From positions 1-64,000 of the forward strand of contig JABDHA010000006.1 in the NCBI GenBank assembly GCA_013285705.1: 64,000 nucleotides of DNA. The letters are read 5' to 3'. Below the pieces are notes generated by a model. It made no database searches. It saw nothing but the letters and a program-made list of their open reading frames with translations, and had not been told where the DNA came from. The first letter of the stretch is position 1; each line of letters begins with the position of its first letter. This stretch comes from Acidobacteriota bacterium. Lineage in GTDB: Bacteria > Acidobacteriota > Terriglobia > Terriglobales > Acidobacteriaceae. The position numbers and the translations under genes are program-made. Shown here piece by piece: positions 44,657-53,750 of the stretch.

Positions 44657-44801
44657 TAATCGTGAATCGCAAATTAAACACTCGAATCCATAGCTCATAC
44701 CCAACATGTCTGTACTGCATGAATGGATAACCGCCGCTTTAGAAAGATGACGATGGCTGTTTGCCGTCAGATGTACGGAACAGCTTCGATGAGACAGATT
44801 T

Positions 44802-47800
44802 ATGTGGATTGTCCGCCTCGCCCTCAACAGGCCCTATACGTTCATCATCGTTGCGCTGCTCATTATGATCGTGGGCCCAGCAGTCATCCTGAGCACGCCG
44901 ACTGACATCTTTCCCAACATCAACATTCCCGTCATCGCAGTCGCATGGACTTACACCGGTCTTAACGCTGAAGACGTCGAGACGCGCCTGACCACTCCTT
45001 ACGAAAAAGTGCTGACGACTCTTGTCGACAATATCCAGCACATCGAGTCAACCAGCTACAACGGCGAAGCAATCATCAAAATTTTCCTGCAGCCCGGTGC
45101 CAGCCTCGACACCGCAAACGCCCAGGTCGTTGCCTCGGGTGGTTTTGTGCAGCGCTTTCTGCCTCCAGGCATTCAGCCTCCGGAGATTATTAATTTCAGC
45201 GCCTCCAGTGTGCCGATTCTGCAGTTAGGTCTTTCCGGCGAGGGGATATCTGAGCAACAACTGAACGATCTCGCCCTCAACTTTCTGCGCACGCAGCTGA
45301 TCACAATCCCTGGCGCAGTCGTTCCTCTGCCCTATGGAGGAAAGCAGCGTCAGGTCATGATCAACATGAATCAGAACCTGATGCAGGCCAAGGGTGTTGC
45401 ACCCTCTGATGTGCTGAATGCGGTAAACGCCCAGAACCTCATCTTGCCATCCGGTACTGCCAAAGTAGCCGAGAGTGATCTGGACGTGCGCATGAATGTC
45501 TACCCGCGCACAGTCGCAGAGTTAAGCGATGTCCCGATCAAGCAGGTGGGGAACACGACGATCTATTTGCGAGAGGTAGCCACAGTAAGCGACGGTTTTG
45601 CGATCCAAACAAACGTGGTGCGCCAGGACGGGAGCCGAGGCGTTCTCATGAGCATCCTCAAAGCCGGGAACGCATCCACACTCGACGTCGTCTCCGGTAT
45701 CAGAAAAATCCTTCCGCGAGCCGCGTCGACGTTGCCTCCAGAATTAAAGATCACCCCGATTGCAGATCAGTCCGTCTTTGTGCGCGGCGCAATCAACGGA
45801 GTCGTCCGTGAAGCTCTGATTGCTGGATGCTTGACCGCTGTCATGATTCTTCTGTTCATCGGCAGCTGGCGCAGTACTGTCATTATTGCTATCTCCATCC
45901 CTCTTTCGATTCTGACCTCAATCATCGTGCTCAGCTTCCTGCACGAGACGATCAACATCATGACCTTAGGTGGACTGGCGCTGGCAGTCGGCATTCTGGT
46001 CGACGATGCAACAGTCGAAATCGAAAACATAAACCGCATTCTCGAAGAGGGACACGAAACCGATATCAAGCAGGCCATTCTGGATGGCGCACAGCAGATC
46101 GCCGTTCCCGCCCTGGTCTCGACGCTCTGCATCTGCATCGTTTTCATGCCTCTCTTTCTGCTTGGCGGCGTTGCCCGGTATCTGTTCGTTCCACTGGCCG
46201 AGGCCGTCGTTTTCGCCATGCTCGCGTCCTACCTTCTCTCTCGGACGCTCGTGCCCACGTTGGCGATGTTTATGCTCCGGCTCAACGAAGACGTGGGAGA
46301 TTCGAGAAACGTACTGTCACGGTTTCAGAAAGCATTCGAGCACCGCTTTGAGCGGGTGCGAGCTCTTTATCGTGATCTCTTAACTCGTTTCGTACTGCAT
46401 CGCAAAATCTTCATTCCGGCATTTCTAGTGGCCTGTCTCTGCTCGTTCCTTCTTGTCCCGTGGCTGGGAGAGGATTTCTTCCCGCAGTCAGACAGCGGAC
46501 AGTTCATTTTGCATATTCGCGCAAAGACCGGAATGCGTATCGAGGAATCTGCACGCCTTTCAGATATTGTCGAGAACTACATTCGCCAACAGATACCGCC
46601 CGCGGAGATGGACAACATCCTCGATAACATCGGCCTGCCATATAGCCCGTTGAATACCATGCACTCAACCGACGGTGTTCTCGGCGCCAATGACGTAGAT
46701 GTCCTGGTATCCCTGCGCGAAAAGCATCACCCGACCGCAGATTACGTGCGAATTCTGCGACAGCGGCTTCCCGAAGAATTCCCCGGCGTCACCTTCTACT
46801 TTCTGCCGGCTGATATGGTGACTCAGATTTTGAACTTTGGCCTGCCTTCACCCATCGATGTGCAGATTGAAGGCAGCAATGTTCAGCTCAGTCATCAGAT
46901 CGCCGAGAAAATGATGGCCGACATGCGCAACGTGGCCGGCTTGACGGATCTGCACATCCAACAGCCGCTCGACTATCCAACACTGGAGGTCAACGTTGAC
47001 CGGACCAAGGCCTCCCAGGCGGGCTACACCGAACAGCAAGTTGCACAAAGCGCATTGAACACGCTGAGCGGAAGTTTTCAGGTCACGCCGATGTTCCTGG
47101 TCAACTGGAATAACGGCGTGAACTACAACCTGGTCGCGCAAACCCCGCAATACAGAATTCAATCAGTGCAGGACATTCAAAACATCCCTATTGCGGGAGG
47201 CCGTCAGGGCAATCCCGAGATTCTCGCGGATGTCGCTTCCATGAAGCGGTTCCACGAGATGGCGATTCTGTCTCACTACAATATCCGCCGCGTTGTCGAT
47301 GTGTATGGGTCCGTTCAAGACCGCGATCTTGGATCCACAAGCCGCGATATTGAGCGCATTGTCGATCGGTATCGAAAGACTCTTCCGCGCGGAACCTTCA
47401 TTACCGTACGCGGTCAAGTTGAGACGATGCACAAATCCTATACGGGACTGCTCGCTGGCTTAGCGGCTGCCGTTGTCCTCGTCTACATGCTCATCGTGGT
47501 GAATTTTCAATCCTGGCTCGACCCATTCATCATCATCACTGCCCTTCCCGCCGCCATGGCTGGCATCGTGCTTATGCTCTTCTTCACAGGCACCACGTTG
47601 AGCGTGCCCGCGCTGATGGGAGCGCTGATGTGCGTAGGGGTTGCTACCGCGAACAGCATTCTGGTGATTTCGTTTGCGACGGACAAATTGGCAGAACATG
47701 GGGACGCAGTAAGAGCCGCTATCGAAGCAGGCAACACGCGCTTCCGTCCGGTAGTTATGACCGCGCTCGCCATGATCATTGGCATGGTGCCGATGGCATT

Positions 47801-47972
47801 GGGCCTTGGCGACGGCGGAGAACAGAATGCACCGCTCGGCCGCGCCGTTATTGGAGGGCTGCTGTGCGCGACGATGGCGACTCTGGTCTTCGTTCCATCG
47901 GTCTTTGCTCTCTTTCACTCGAAATCGAAATCTTCAGAAACGACTCAGGAGCTCCCACAGGTGTCAATATGA
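44802..47972 (+). CDS. RND-family (AcrB/HAE1-type) efflux pump
   Basis: A 1056-residue inner-membrane proton-driven exporter. It starts MWIVRLALNRPYTFIIVALL and has twelve helices in two repeats, each with a large periplasmic porter domain after the first helix. The proton-relay acid pair is in helix IV, LAVGILVDDATVEIENINR. Other signs are IFLQPGASLDTANAQV and the second-half ALMCVGVATANSILVISFA. Heavy-metal motifs are absent, which favours hydrophobic drugs. It is the first gene of a three-part pump operon; its stop overlaps the adaptor start (ATGA). LysR is the likely regulator. Confidence 0.95.
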   Translation: MWIVRLALNRPYTFIIVALLIMIVGPAVILSTPTDIFPNINIPVIAVAWTYTGLNAEDVETRLTTPYEKVLTTLVDNIQHIESTSYNGEAIIKIFLQPGASLDTANAQVVASGGFVQRFLPPGIQPPEIINFSASSVPILQLGLSGEGISEQQLNDLALNFLRTQLITIPGAVVPLPYGGKQRQVMINMNQNLMQAKGVAPSDVLNAVNAQNLILPSGTAKVAESDLDVRMNVYPRTVAELSDVPIKQVGNTTIYLREVATVSDGFAIQTNVVRQDGSRGVLMSILKAGNASTLDVVSGIRKILPRAASTLPPELKITPIADQSVFVRGAINGVVREALIAGCLTAVMILLFIGSWRSTVIIAISIPLSILTSIIVLSFLHETINIMTLGGLALAVGILVDDATVEIENINRILEEGHETDIKQAILDGAQQIAVPALVSTLCICIVFMPLFLLGGVARYLFVPLAEAVVFAMLASYLLSRTLVPTLAMFMLRLNEDVGDSRNVLSRFQKAFEHRFERVRALYRDLLTRFVLHRKIFIPAFLVACLCSFLLVPWLGEDFFPQSDSGQFILHIRAKTGMRIEESARLSDIVENYIRQQIPPAEMDNILDNIGLPYSPLNTMHSTDGVLGANDVDVLVSLREKHHPTADYVRILRQRLPEEFPGVTFYFLPADMVTQILNFGLPSPIDVQIEGSNVQLSHQIAEKMMADMRNVAGLTDLHIQQPLDYPTLEVNVDRTKASQAGYTEQQVAQSALNTLSGSFQVTPMFLVNWNNGVNYNLVAQTPQYRIQSVQDIQNIPIAGGRQGNPEILADVASMKRFHEMAILSHYNIRRVVDVYGSVQDRDLGSTSRDIERIVDRYRKTLPRGTFITVRGQVETMHKSYTGLLAGLAAAVVLVYMLIVVNFQSWLDPFIIITALPAAMAGIVLMLFFTGTTLSVPALMGALMCVGVATANSILVISFATDKLAEHGDAVRAAIEAGNTRFRPVVMTALAMIIGMVPMALGLGDGGEQNAPLGRAVIGGLLCATMATLVFVPSVFALFHSKSKSSETTQELPQVSI

Positions 47973-49195
47973 ATGATAAAAATCATCCATCATCTATAGA
48001 TCATGCATCTGCGTCGGATACCTCCAGCGCAAGTGGCCTACTCGCCGGCAACCGACTTCTGATCGCAGTAGCTTTTCTCTTCCTCCTGATTGCGTTCGGA
48101 ATCTTTAACGGGATCCGTGCGCGTGTCGAAGCTGCGACGGAACTGCGTACGGTAGCGCGGGCATCAGCGATCCCGGTTGTAGAGGTGATTCACCCGAAGC
48201 TGGGAGCGGATGGCCAGGAGGTTGCGTTACCTGGAAATGCGCAGGCCTTCAACGACACTCCGATCTATGCGCGCACCAGCGGCTACGTGGAGCATTGGTA
48301 TGTCGATATTGGTGCGCATGTAAAACAGGGACAGCTGTTGGCTCTGATCCAGACTCCTGAACTCGATCAACAATTGGAACAGGCCCGGGCCGACCTGAAG
48401 ACTGCTCAGGCGAATCTGGAGATTGCCCAGATTACCGCAACACGCTGGCAGAATCTGCTCAAGACAAATTCGGTTTCGCAGCAGGAGACTGATCAGGCAG
48501 TGAGCGATCTCAATGCGAAACGTGCGCTTGTCGACTCCAACAAGGCAAACGTCGACCGCCTCGGGCAGCTGCAGGCGTTTGAACGAATCACCGCGCCGTT
48601 CGATGGCGTCATCACCGCCCGCAATACCGATGTGGGAGCGCTGATCCAGGCTGGGGACAACTCGGTGCCGAAAGAGATTTTCCACCTCGCCTCCATCCGG
48701 AAGCTGCGTGTTTACATTCCCGTCCCCGAAGTCTACGCCGCTTACGTGCGCAATGGGGAATCAGTGAAAGTGACCCTCGATGCATTTCCCAATGAGGAGT
48801 TCCCCGGGACGGTAGTCCGCAATTCGGATGCCATCGACCTGAACTCGCGCACCCTCAACGTTGAAGTCGATGTAGACAACGCCACAGGCCGTTTGTTTCC
48901 GGGAGCCTATGCCTTCGTTCATCTCAAGATTCCCGCCGGAACGGGTGCAGTTACGATTCCCTCAAATGCTTTGCTTTTCCGCTCTGAGGGATTGCGCGCA
49001 GGCGTGGTTCGCAACAGCCACATCGTCCTCACGCCGATTACCATCGGTCAGGATTACGGAAGCGCCGTCGAAATCCTCTCCGGGCTGACTCTCAACGACG
49101 CAGTGATCGTGAACCCGTCCGATTCACTGGCAGATGGAACCGCTGTCCGCGTTCGCGCAAAGCCAGCAGATCCCGCAAGTAAGGTGCAGCCATGA
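47969..49195 (+). CDS. RND efflux periplasmic adaptor subunit
   Basis: A 408-residue membrane-fusion protein. The N-terminal anchor is LLIAVAFLFLLIAFGIFNGI, the lipoyl half-motifs are PIYARTSGYVEHWYVDIGAH and FERITAPFDGVITARNTDVG, with an alpha-hairpin between (LEQARADLKTAQANLEIAQI), then beta-barrel and membrane-proximal domains. The ORF track's start is inside the pump gene; the true ATG at 47969 overlaps the pump's stop by four bases (ATGA). It joins the RND pump to the outer-membrane factor encoded next. Confidence 0.95.
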   Translation: MNDKNHPSSIDHASASDTSSASGLLAGNRLLIAVAFLFLLIAFGIFNGIRARVEAATELRTVARASAIPVVEVIHPKLGADGQEVALPGNAQAFNDTPIYARTSGYVEHWYVDIGAHVKQGQLLALIQTPELDQQLEQARADLKTAQANLEIAQITATRWQNLLKTNSVSQQETDQAVSDLNAKRALVDSNKANVDRLGQLQAFERITAPFDGVITARNTDVGALIQAGDNSVPKEIFHLASIRKLRVYIPVPEVYAAYVRNGESVKVTLDAFPNEEFPGTVVRNSDAIDLNSRTLNVEVDVDNATGRLFPGAYAFVHLKIPAGTGAVTIPSNALLFRSEGLRAGVVRNSHIVLTPITIGQDYGSAVEILSGLTLNDAVIVNPSDSLADGTAVRVRAKPADPASKVQP

Positions 49196-50646
49196 CACTG
49201 CGTGGACTCATTTCAGTAAGCACATTGCCGCTTCTGTTAACCGGCTGCATGGTTGGTCCGAAGTACAGTAAGCCGGATGTGCCTTCAGCCCCGGCCTTCA
49301 AGGAAACGTCGGAATGGAAGGAGGGCGACGGGTGGAAGGTCGCGCAACCAAACGATACCGCACTGCGTGGAAAGTGGTGGGAGCTCTATGGGGATGCAAA
49401 GCTGAATGAAGTAGAAGATGAGGTAGATCCCTCGAATCAAACCCTGAAAGAAGCTGAAGCAAATTTTCGCCAGGCTCGCACCGCGATTCGATTCAACCGT
49501 GCCGCAGAAGCACCAACGATCGGTGTCGCGCCCAGTATCTCGGCGGTCCGCGCCTCGGCCAACCAGCCCTATTTCACCCCCTCCCTGGTAAACAACGGCA
49601 CTGGACAGTTCACACTTCCGGTCGACCTGTCATACGAGGTGGACCTCTGGGGACGCATTCGCCGAACCATTACCGCATCGAAAGAACAGGCACAGGCCAG
49701 CGCTGCAGATCTGGACACCGTGCGGTTAAGTCTGCACGCCGAGGTTGCAATCGACTACTTTGAGCTTCGCAGCGCTGACGCACAAAAGCAGCTGCTGGAC
49801 GACACCGTCAAAGCATACAGCGATGCACTCCAACTAACCAAGTATCGTTTCGAAGGCGGGGCAGCCCCAAAAGCAGACGTAGCCCAGGCTCAGACACAGC
49901 TTGATGAAACGCGCGTGCAGGCTTCCGACATCATGGTGCAGCGAGCGCAATACGAGCATGCGCTGGCAATTCTCATCGGCGAACCTCCAGCGCAGTTTCG
50001 CCTTCCCCCAATTCCAATCAATCTGCAGGCTCCTGCAATGCCCGACATTCCCGTGACTCTACCGGCGCAGTTGCTGGAGCGCCGTCCTGATATTGCGGAA
50101 ACGGAGCGGCGCATGGCCGCGGCAAATGAGCAGATCGGCATCGCGAAGGCTGCATACTATCCCACGCTCAATATTGCCGCTGTCGCCGGTCTGCAAGGGA
50201 GCTCCGTGCTGAACTGGTTCAATTGGCCAAGCCGTTTTTGGGCAGTGGGGCCAACTCTCTCTGAAACGATATTTGATGCCGGCAGACGCAGAGCCACCAC
50301 CGAATCAGCTCTAGCTGCATACGACGGAACCGTCGCCAACTACCGTCAGACCGTGCTGAATGCCTATCAGCAGGTCGAAGACAATCTTGTTGCACTTCAT
50401 ATTTTGAATACAGAATCAACCCAGCAGCATTCAGCTACAGCTTCAGCAGAGGAATCACTCCAACTCTCCCAGAACCGCTACGCGGGTGGAGTCGACACCT
50501 ATCTCCAGGTGGTTATCTGGCAAACCACGGCGCTCACCAACGAACGCAATGATATCGACATCATGCGTCGGCGGCTTGAGGCAAACGTTCTGCTAATCAA
50601 AGCACTGGGCGGAGGATGGGACATCAGCAGCTTGCCCCGTTTCTAG
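49192..50646 (+). CDS. NodT-family outer-membrane efflux lipoprotein
   Basis: A 484-residue TolC-fold channel with the lipobox LLLTGCMVGPKYSKPDV at the N terminus. Family signs are WWELYGDAKLNEVEDEV, EVDLWGRIRRTITASKEQAQ, LLERRPDIAETERRMAAANE and AYQQVEDNLVALHIL. It starts four bases before the end of the adaptor gene (ATGA). It completes the RND tripartite pump and is distinct in type from the TolC-like channel of the EmrAB unit. Confidence 0.95.
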   Translation: MTLRGLISVSTLPLLLTGCMVGPKYSKPDVPSAPAFKETSEWKEGDGWKVAQPNDTALRGKWWELYGDAKLNEVEDEVDPSNQTLKEAEANFRQARTAIRFNRAAEAPTIGVAPSISAVRASANQPYFTPSLVNNGTGQFTLPVDLSYEVDLWGRIRRTITASKEQAQASAADLDTVRLSLHAEVAIDYFELRSADAQKQLLDDTVKAYSDALQLTKYRFEGGAAPKADVAQAQTQLDETRVQASDIMVQRAQYEHALAILIGEPPAQFRLPPIPINLQAPAMPDIPVTLPAQLLERRPDIAETERRMAAANEQIGIAKAAYYPTLNIAAVAGLQGSSVLNWFNWPSRFWAVGPTLSETIFDAGRRRATTESALAAYDGTVANYRQTVLNAYQQVEDNLVALHILNTESTQQHSATASAEESLQLSQNRYAGGVDTYLQVVIWQTTALTNERNDIDIMRRRLEANVLLIKALGGGWDISSLPRF

Positions 50647-50668
50647 ACTGCGAGAGTTGGCAAATCCT

Positions 50669-51538
50669 ATGCTATCGACGAAATACAAGATTCTTTATCC
50701 GGTCGACTTTTCAAAGCGTTCCACATTAGCCACGCAGCAGGTGAAGGTATGGGTCGAACACTTTCGTGCTGTTCTGGATACGCTGCACATAGTCGACAAC
50801 AATACATCTGGACCTCTGACGAACCTGCACGATCCTGCACTCTACCAGGAGCAGTCCCGCGTTGTATCAAGGCGCACCGCGGATCTGAAACACTTCTCCG
50901 ATCATTATTTCGGTGAGAATGTAGCTCGCGCTGTCGTTCTAAATGGCAACATAGCTGACCAGATTCAGCACTTCGCGGATCGTGAGCAGGCTGATCTGAT
51001 TATGTTGCCTCGAAATCATCAGAGGCTAATAGCCCGCATCTTTCACGACTCGTTGACGGCAACACTCCTCGAGCGCTGCAAAGCCTCCATATGGATGACA
51101 GAGCACCTCGAAGTCGCGAGTCCCTCGGTCCCAAACCATATTCTTTGTACCGTGCAATTTGGACACGATGCGACAGCGGATGCGCACAACCACCGCATTC
51201 TTCAAACAGTTCGAGACCTTGTGTCCAGTTTCCGGGCTCATGTGACATTCGTCCACATCACTGGCAACAAAAACACGAGCGAGCCCTCGACTGAACTGCG
51301 AACGAAGGCTCTACCCATGTCGTGGCTAGAGCAAGCACGCGCTTTATTCGGAAGCTCCGTAAAGCTCCTGAGAACGTCAGGCAGCGTCATCGCTGGCATC
51401 AGAGAAACTGCACGCCAGATAGAGGCTGACCTGATCGTCGTTGGACGCATGCACCCAGGAGCCCTGAGTTTTGGACGACAGAGTCGCATATTGAAAATCG
51501 ATCATGCCGTGCACTGCCCTGTTCTTAGCGTGTGGTAA
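50669..51538 (+). CDS. Tandem universal stress protein (two Usp domains)
   Basis: A 289-residue protein with two Usp folds. The first (about 1-140) opens with KYKILYPVDFSKRSTLATQQ and includes ADLIMLPRNHQRL. The second (about 150-289) opens with PNHILCTVQFGHDATADAHN and ends ADLIVVGRMHPGALSFGRQS and CPVLSVW; its nucleotide motif is only partly kept and that of the first domain is lost. The ORF track begins at a TTG 12 bases upstream; the ATG at 50669 was preferred. It follows the RND operon by 22 bases and is likely cotranscribed, linking the pump to stress. It ends 14 bases inside the convergent glycosyltransferase gene. Confidence 0.85.
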   Translation: MLSTKYKILYPVDFSKRSTLATQQVKVWVEHFRAVLDTLHIVDNNTSGPLTNLHDPALYQEQSRVVSRRTADLKHFSDHYFGENVARAVVLNGNIADQIQHFADREQADLIMLPRNHQRLIARIFHDSLTATLLERCKASIWMTEHLEVASPSVPNHILCTVQFGHDATADAHNHRILQTVRDLVSSFRAHVTFVHITGNKNTSEPSTELRTKALPMSWLEQARALFGSSVKLLRTSGSVIAGIRETARQIEADLIVVGRMHPGALSFGRQSRILKIDHAVHCPVLSVW

Positions 51539-52826
51539 GACTGCGATCCGCCAGCTCGGCTGTCTCATAATTTTGGAATGCCTCTTCGATGATATCGGCG
51601 GCCACATCCAGCCCACGCGTCTTTGAAATCACCTTCTGGAAATAACCAGCCCGCTCGCAATAGCTCGGGTCTTGCAAAACTTTCTCGATCAAACCCCTCA
51701 GGCGGTCCGTTGTTAGCTCGTCCACTTCTATGAATTCGCCTGCGCCATGATGTGCAATTCTGGCGGCAACTCCTGGCTGGTCATAGCCTATTGGAATCGC
51801 AACCATGGGCACTCCATGCGCCAGAGATTCAAGCGTTGTATTCAGTCCAGCATGCGTAATGCAAAGCGCTGCACGCTTCAACAATTCAATTTGAGGAGCA
51901 GAGCGAACGACAATCGTATTTGAAGGAATAGGGCCCAGACTCTCTGGATGAATATTCTTGCCAACGGAAAGTACAACTTGAACATCTTCCAGTGGCGCAA
52001 CCGCTTCAAGAATGTGTGTGTACACATCATATAGACCATTCACGAGTGTCCCCAGTGAAGCGTAAATAAGAGGTTTGTCCGTCAATTTGTCCCATGGAAA
52101 AAGTACCGGCTCCCTGCCGTCATCGTCGTGGAACGGACCAGCGTAGTGAAACTGTGCCGGCCATGGGATTCCAGGAAAATCGAACTCCTTCGGCGTCTGA
52201 GTGATTACGGCCAACTTGGAAACAGTCGCAGCAGGATCATTCCAATCGATCTCGAGTCCAACCTTTTCAGCATAAGTCCTCGCGACTTCCGCTAGCGGGC
52301 CAAGTATCGCGCCCATCTTATGTAAATTCTCAGCGTTTCGATTAAGTCCTTCCGGAGAAGTATCAAGCGGGGAGCTGAAAAGAGAGGGTGGAGTTGCTCC
52401 CGAGAAATCGAGGTGAAGAACATTCCAAATGTGTACATAAGGGATGGACATGCTTAGAGGAACAAGCTCGATGAAGAAGTGGATCGTGTCGATTACCAAA
52501 ACCTCAACGCCTGTCGTGGCTAATTTTTCAGCCAGGTAGTCGAGGGTCACTCGGGTCAGGTCAGGATTTAGATCCTCACACGAATGCCGCACTACCTCAA
52601 AGCCATGCAACTGTGCCACGGAACTATAGACTTTTTCGATAGAACCGACGGGATATTCTCTTTCGCCGTAGGGCACGAAGTCGAGACCCGCAGCGCGAGC
52701 GAATGGTTCGACATCGGGAACGCCAAAAAATACCACTTCATTGCCGCGTGATTGCAGTCTGCGTGCGAGCGCCGTCATGGGGTTCAAATGCCCTGACAAG
52801 GGCATGCTCACGAAACCAATTTTCAT
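51525..52826 (-). CDS. MGT/UGT-type glycosyltransferase (GT1 family)
   Basis: A 433-residue GT-B enzyme that transfers a sugar from a UDP-sugar to a small hydrophobic acceptor. The N terminus is MKIGFVSMPLSGHLNPMTAL, typical of macrolide and zeaxanthin glycosyltransferases. The donor site is in the C-terminal half: LIYASLGTLVNGLYDVY, VVRSAPQIELLKRAALCITH, HAGLNTTLESLAHGVPMVAI and YDQPGVAARI. AAGGAGC precedes the ATG. Next to a multidrug efflux operon, a role in inactivating a toxin or making a secondary metabolite is possible, but the acceptor is unknown. Confidence 0.9.
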   Translation of the reverse strand: MKIGFVSMPLSGHLNPMTALARRLQSRGNEVVFFGVPDVEPFARAAGLDFVPYGEREYPVGSIEKVYSSVAQLHGFEVVRHSCEDLNPDLTRVTLDYLAEKLATTGVEVLVIDTIHFFIELVPLSMSIPYVHIWNVLHLDFSGATPPSLFSSPLDTSPEGLNRNAENLHKMGAILGPLAEVARTYAEKVGLEIDWNDPAATVSKLAVITQTPKEFDFPGIPWPAQFHYAGPFHDDDGREPVLFPWDKLTDKPLIYASLGTLVNGLYDVYTHILEAVAPLEDVQVVLSVGKNIHPESLGPIPSNTIVVRSAPQIELLKRAALCITHAGLNTTLESLAHGVPMVAIPIGYDQPGVAARIAHHGAGEFIEVDELTTDRLRGLIEKVLQDPSYCERAGYFQKVISKTRGLDVAADIIEEAFQNYETAELADRSLTTR

Positions 52827-53117
52827 TGTTGCTCCTTCTTTCGCTCACCTGAGCCGCAGCACGGCTCAGGCAATGATTCTCGCCTTATATTCAGTGCCGA
52901 AATTGTGTCCTGCTATAAGAACCCGGCTGAGCAGGTTCTATTCCACGATGGAGGGATGAGGGGCTCGGCAGTACGGCAAGACGCACCTCACGGCGCGCAG
53001 ACAGGGCGAGGAACGATTCACTCTTGAGGATGGATTGTGATTGCGCCGTGAGTCGCTCAGCAAAGGTAGTGAGAGCAGCGATCCATTCGACATCTGAGCC
53101 GCAACTGGTTAAACAGA
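52827..53117. other. Intergenic region, no recognised gene
   Basis: About 290 bases between the glycosyltransferase start and the terminator palindrome. It contains the glycosyltransferase promoter region. No tRNA or repeat was recognised. Confidence 0.4.
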
Positions 53118-53143
53118 AAGGCCCGCCTCATGAGGCGGGCCTT
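53118..53143 (-). terminator. Strong 26-base palindromic terminator hairpin
   Basis: AAGGCCCGCCTCA and its exact reverse complement form a 26-base perfect palindrome 22 bases past the stop of the minus-strand His-rich gene. On that strand the stem is followed by a T-containing tract (TTTCTGTTT). This is the best intrinsic terminator in the window. Confidence 0.8.
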
Positions 53144-53164
53144 CCACTCAGTCCATGCAATTCT

Positions 53165-53602
53165 CTATCTGTGACCACCACCGGGGTGACCACCGCCTGA
53201 AAATCCAGCGCTGTGCTCATGGCCCCCATCATGGCCGGGATCGCCGATGTGGCCTTGTCCGTCGCGGGCTTCGTTCGCCTGGAAGTGCTGGAAGGGCTGT
53301 GCCCCACGCTCGGGTAGCGGTCCGTGGTAACCATGACGTGGATCCCAGCGGTTATCGACGTGGCCGTAGAAGCCATGAGGGCCATGGAACCACGGGCCGG
53401 CCCCGATGAAAATTCCGCCGGTAAACCAATCCGGCCCATAGAAGCCGTAAGGAGCACAGTCATAAGGCGCATAGTCGAAATATCCGTATGGGCATACCGG
53501 CGCCGCTCCAATGTTGATGGAAACTTGAGCGGGTGCCACCGACACGCTGCTCACCAGCGCAACCGTGAGAGCAGAGAAAACGAGCGATTTCCACCGATTC
53601 AT
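53165..53602 (-). CDS. Secreted Tyr/Gly/His-rich protein
   Basis: A 145-residue exported protein with signal peptide MNRWKSLVFSALTVALVSSV. The mature part is dominated by aromatic-Gly-Pro motifs (YGYFDYAPYDCAPYGFYGPD, GAGPWFHGPHGFYGHVD) with two cysteines, and ends in a His/Gly-rich tail (GHDGGHEHSAGFSGGGHPGG) that could bind metal ions. Similar short YG/PYG-rich envelope proteins of unknown role occur in soil bacteria. GGAGG lies somewhat far (12 bases) from the ATG. A single gene ended by the strong terminator at 53118-53143. Confidence 0.75.
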   Translation of the reverse strand: MNRWKSLVFSALTVALVSSVSVAPAQVSINIGAAPVCPYGYFDYAPYDCAPYGFYGPDWFTGGIFIGAGPWFHGPHGFYGHVDNRWDPRHGYHGPLPERGAQPFQHFQANEARDGQGHIGDPGHDGGHEHSAGFSGGGHPGGGHR

Positions 53603-53750
53603 GATTTCTTTGATACCTCCGGTTTGAGTCTAACGGAGGATTGCAGTGTGTGTCTCAACGCAGCTTCCATCCCGGGCAATTAAATCCTCGCGGATGTTCC
53701 TGAGTGCACTGGGACTTTTGTAACAACGAGTGACGTAATTAGGATGCAGA

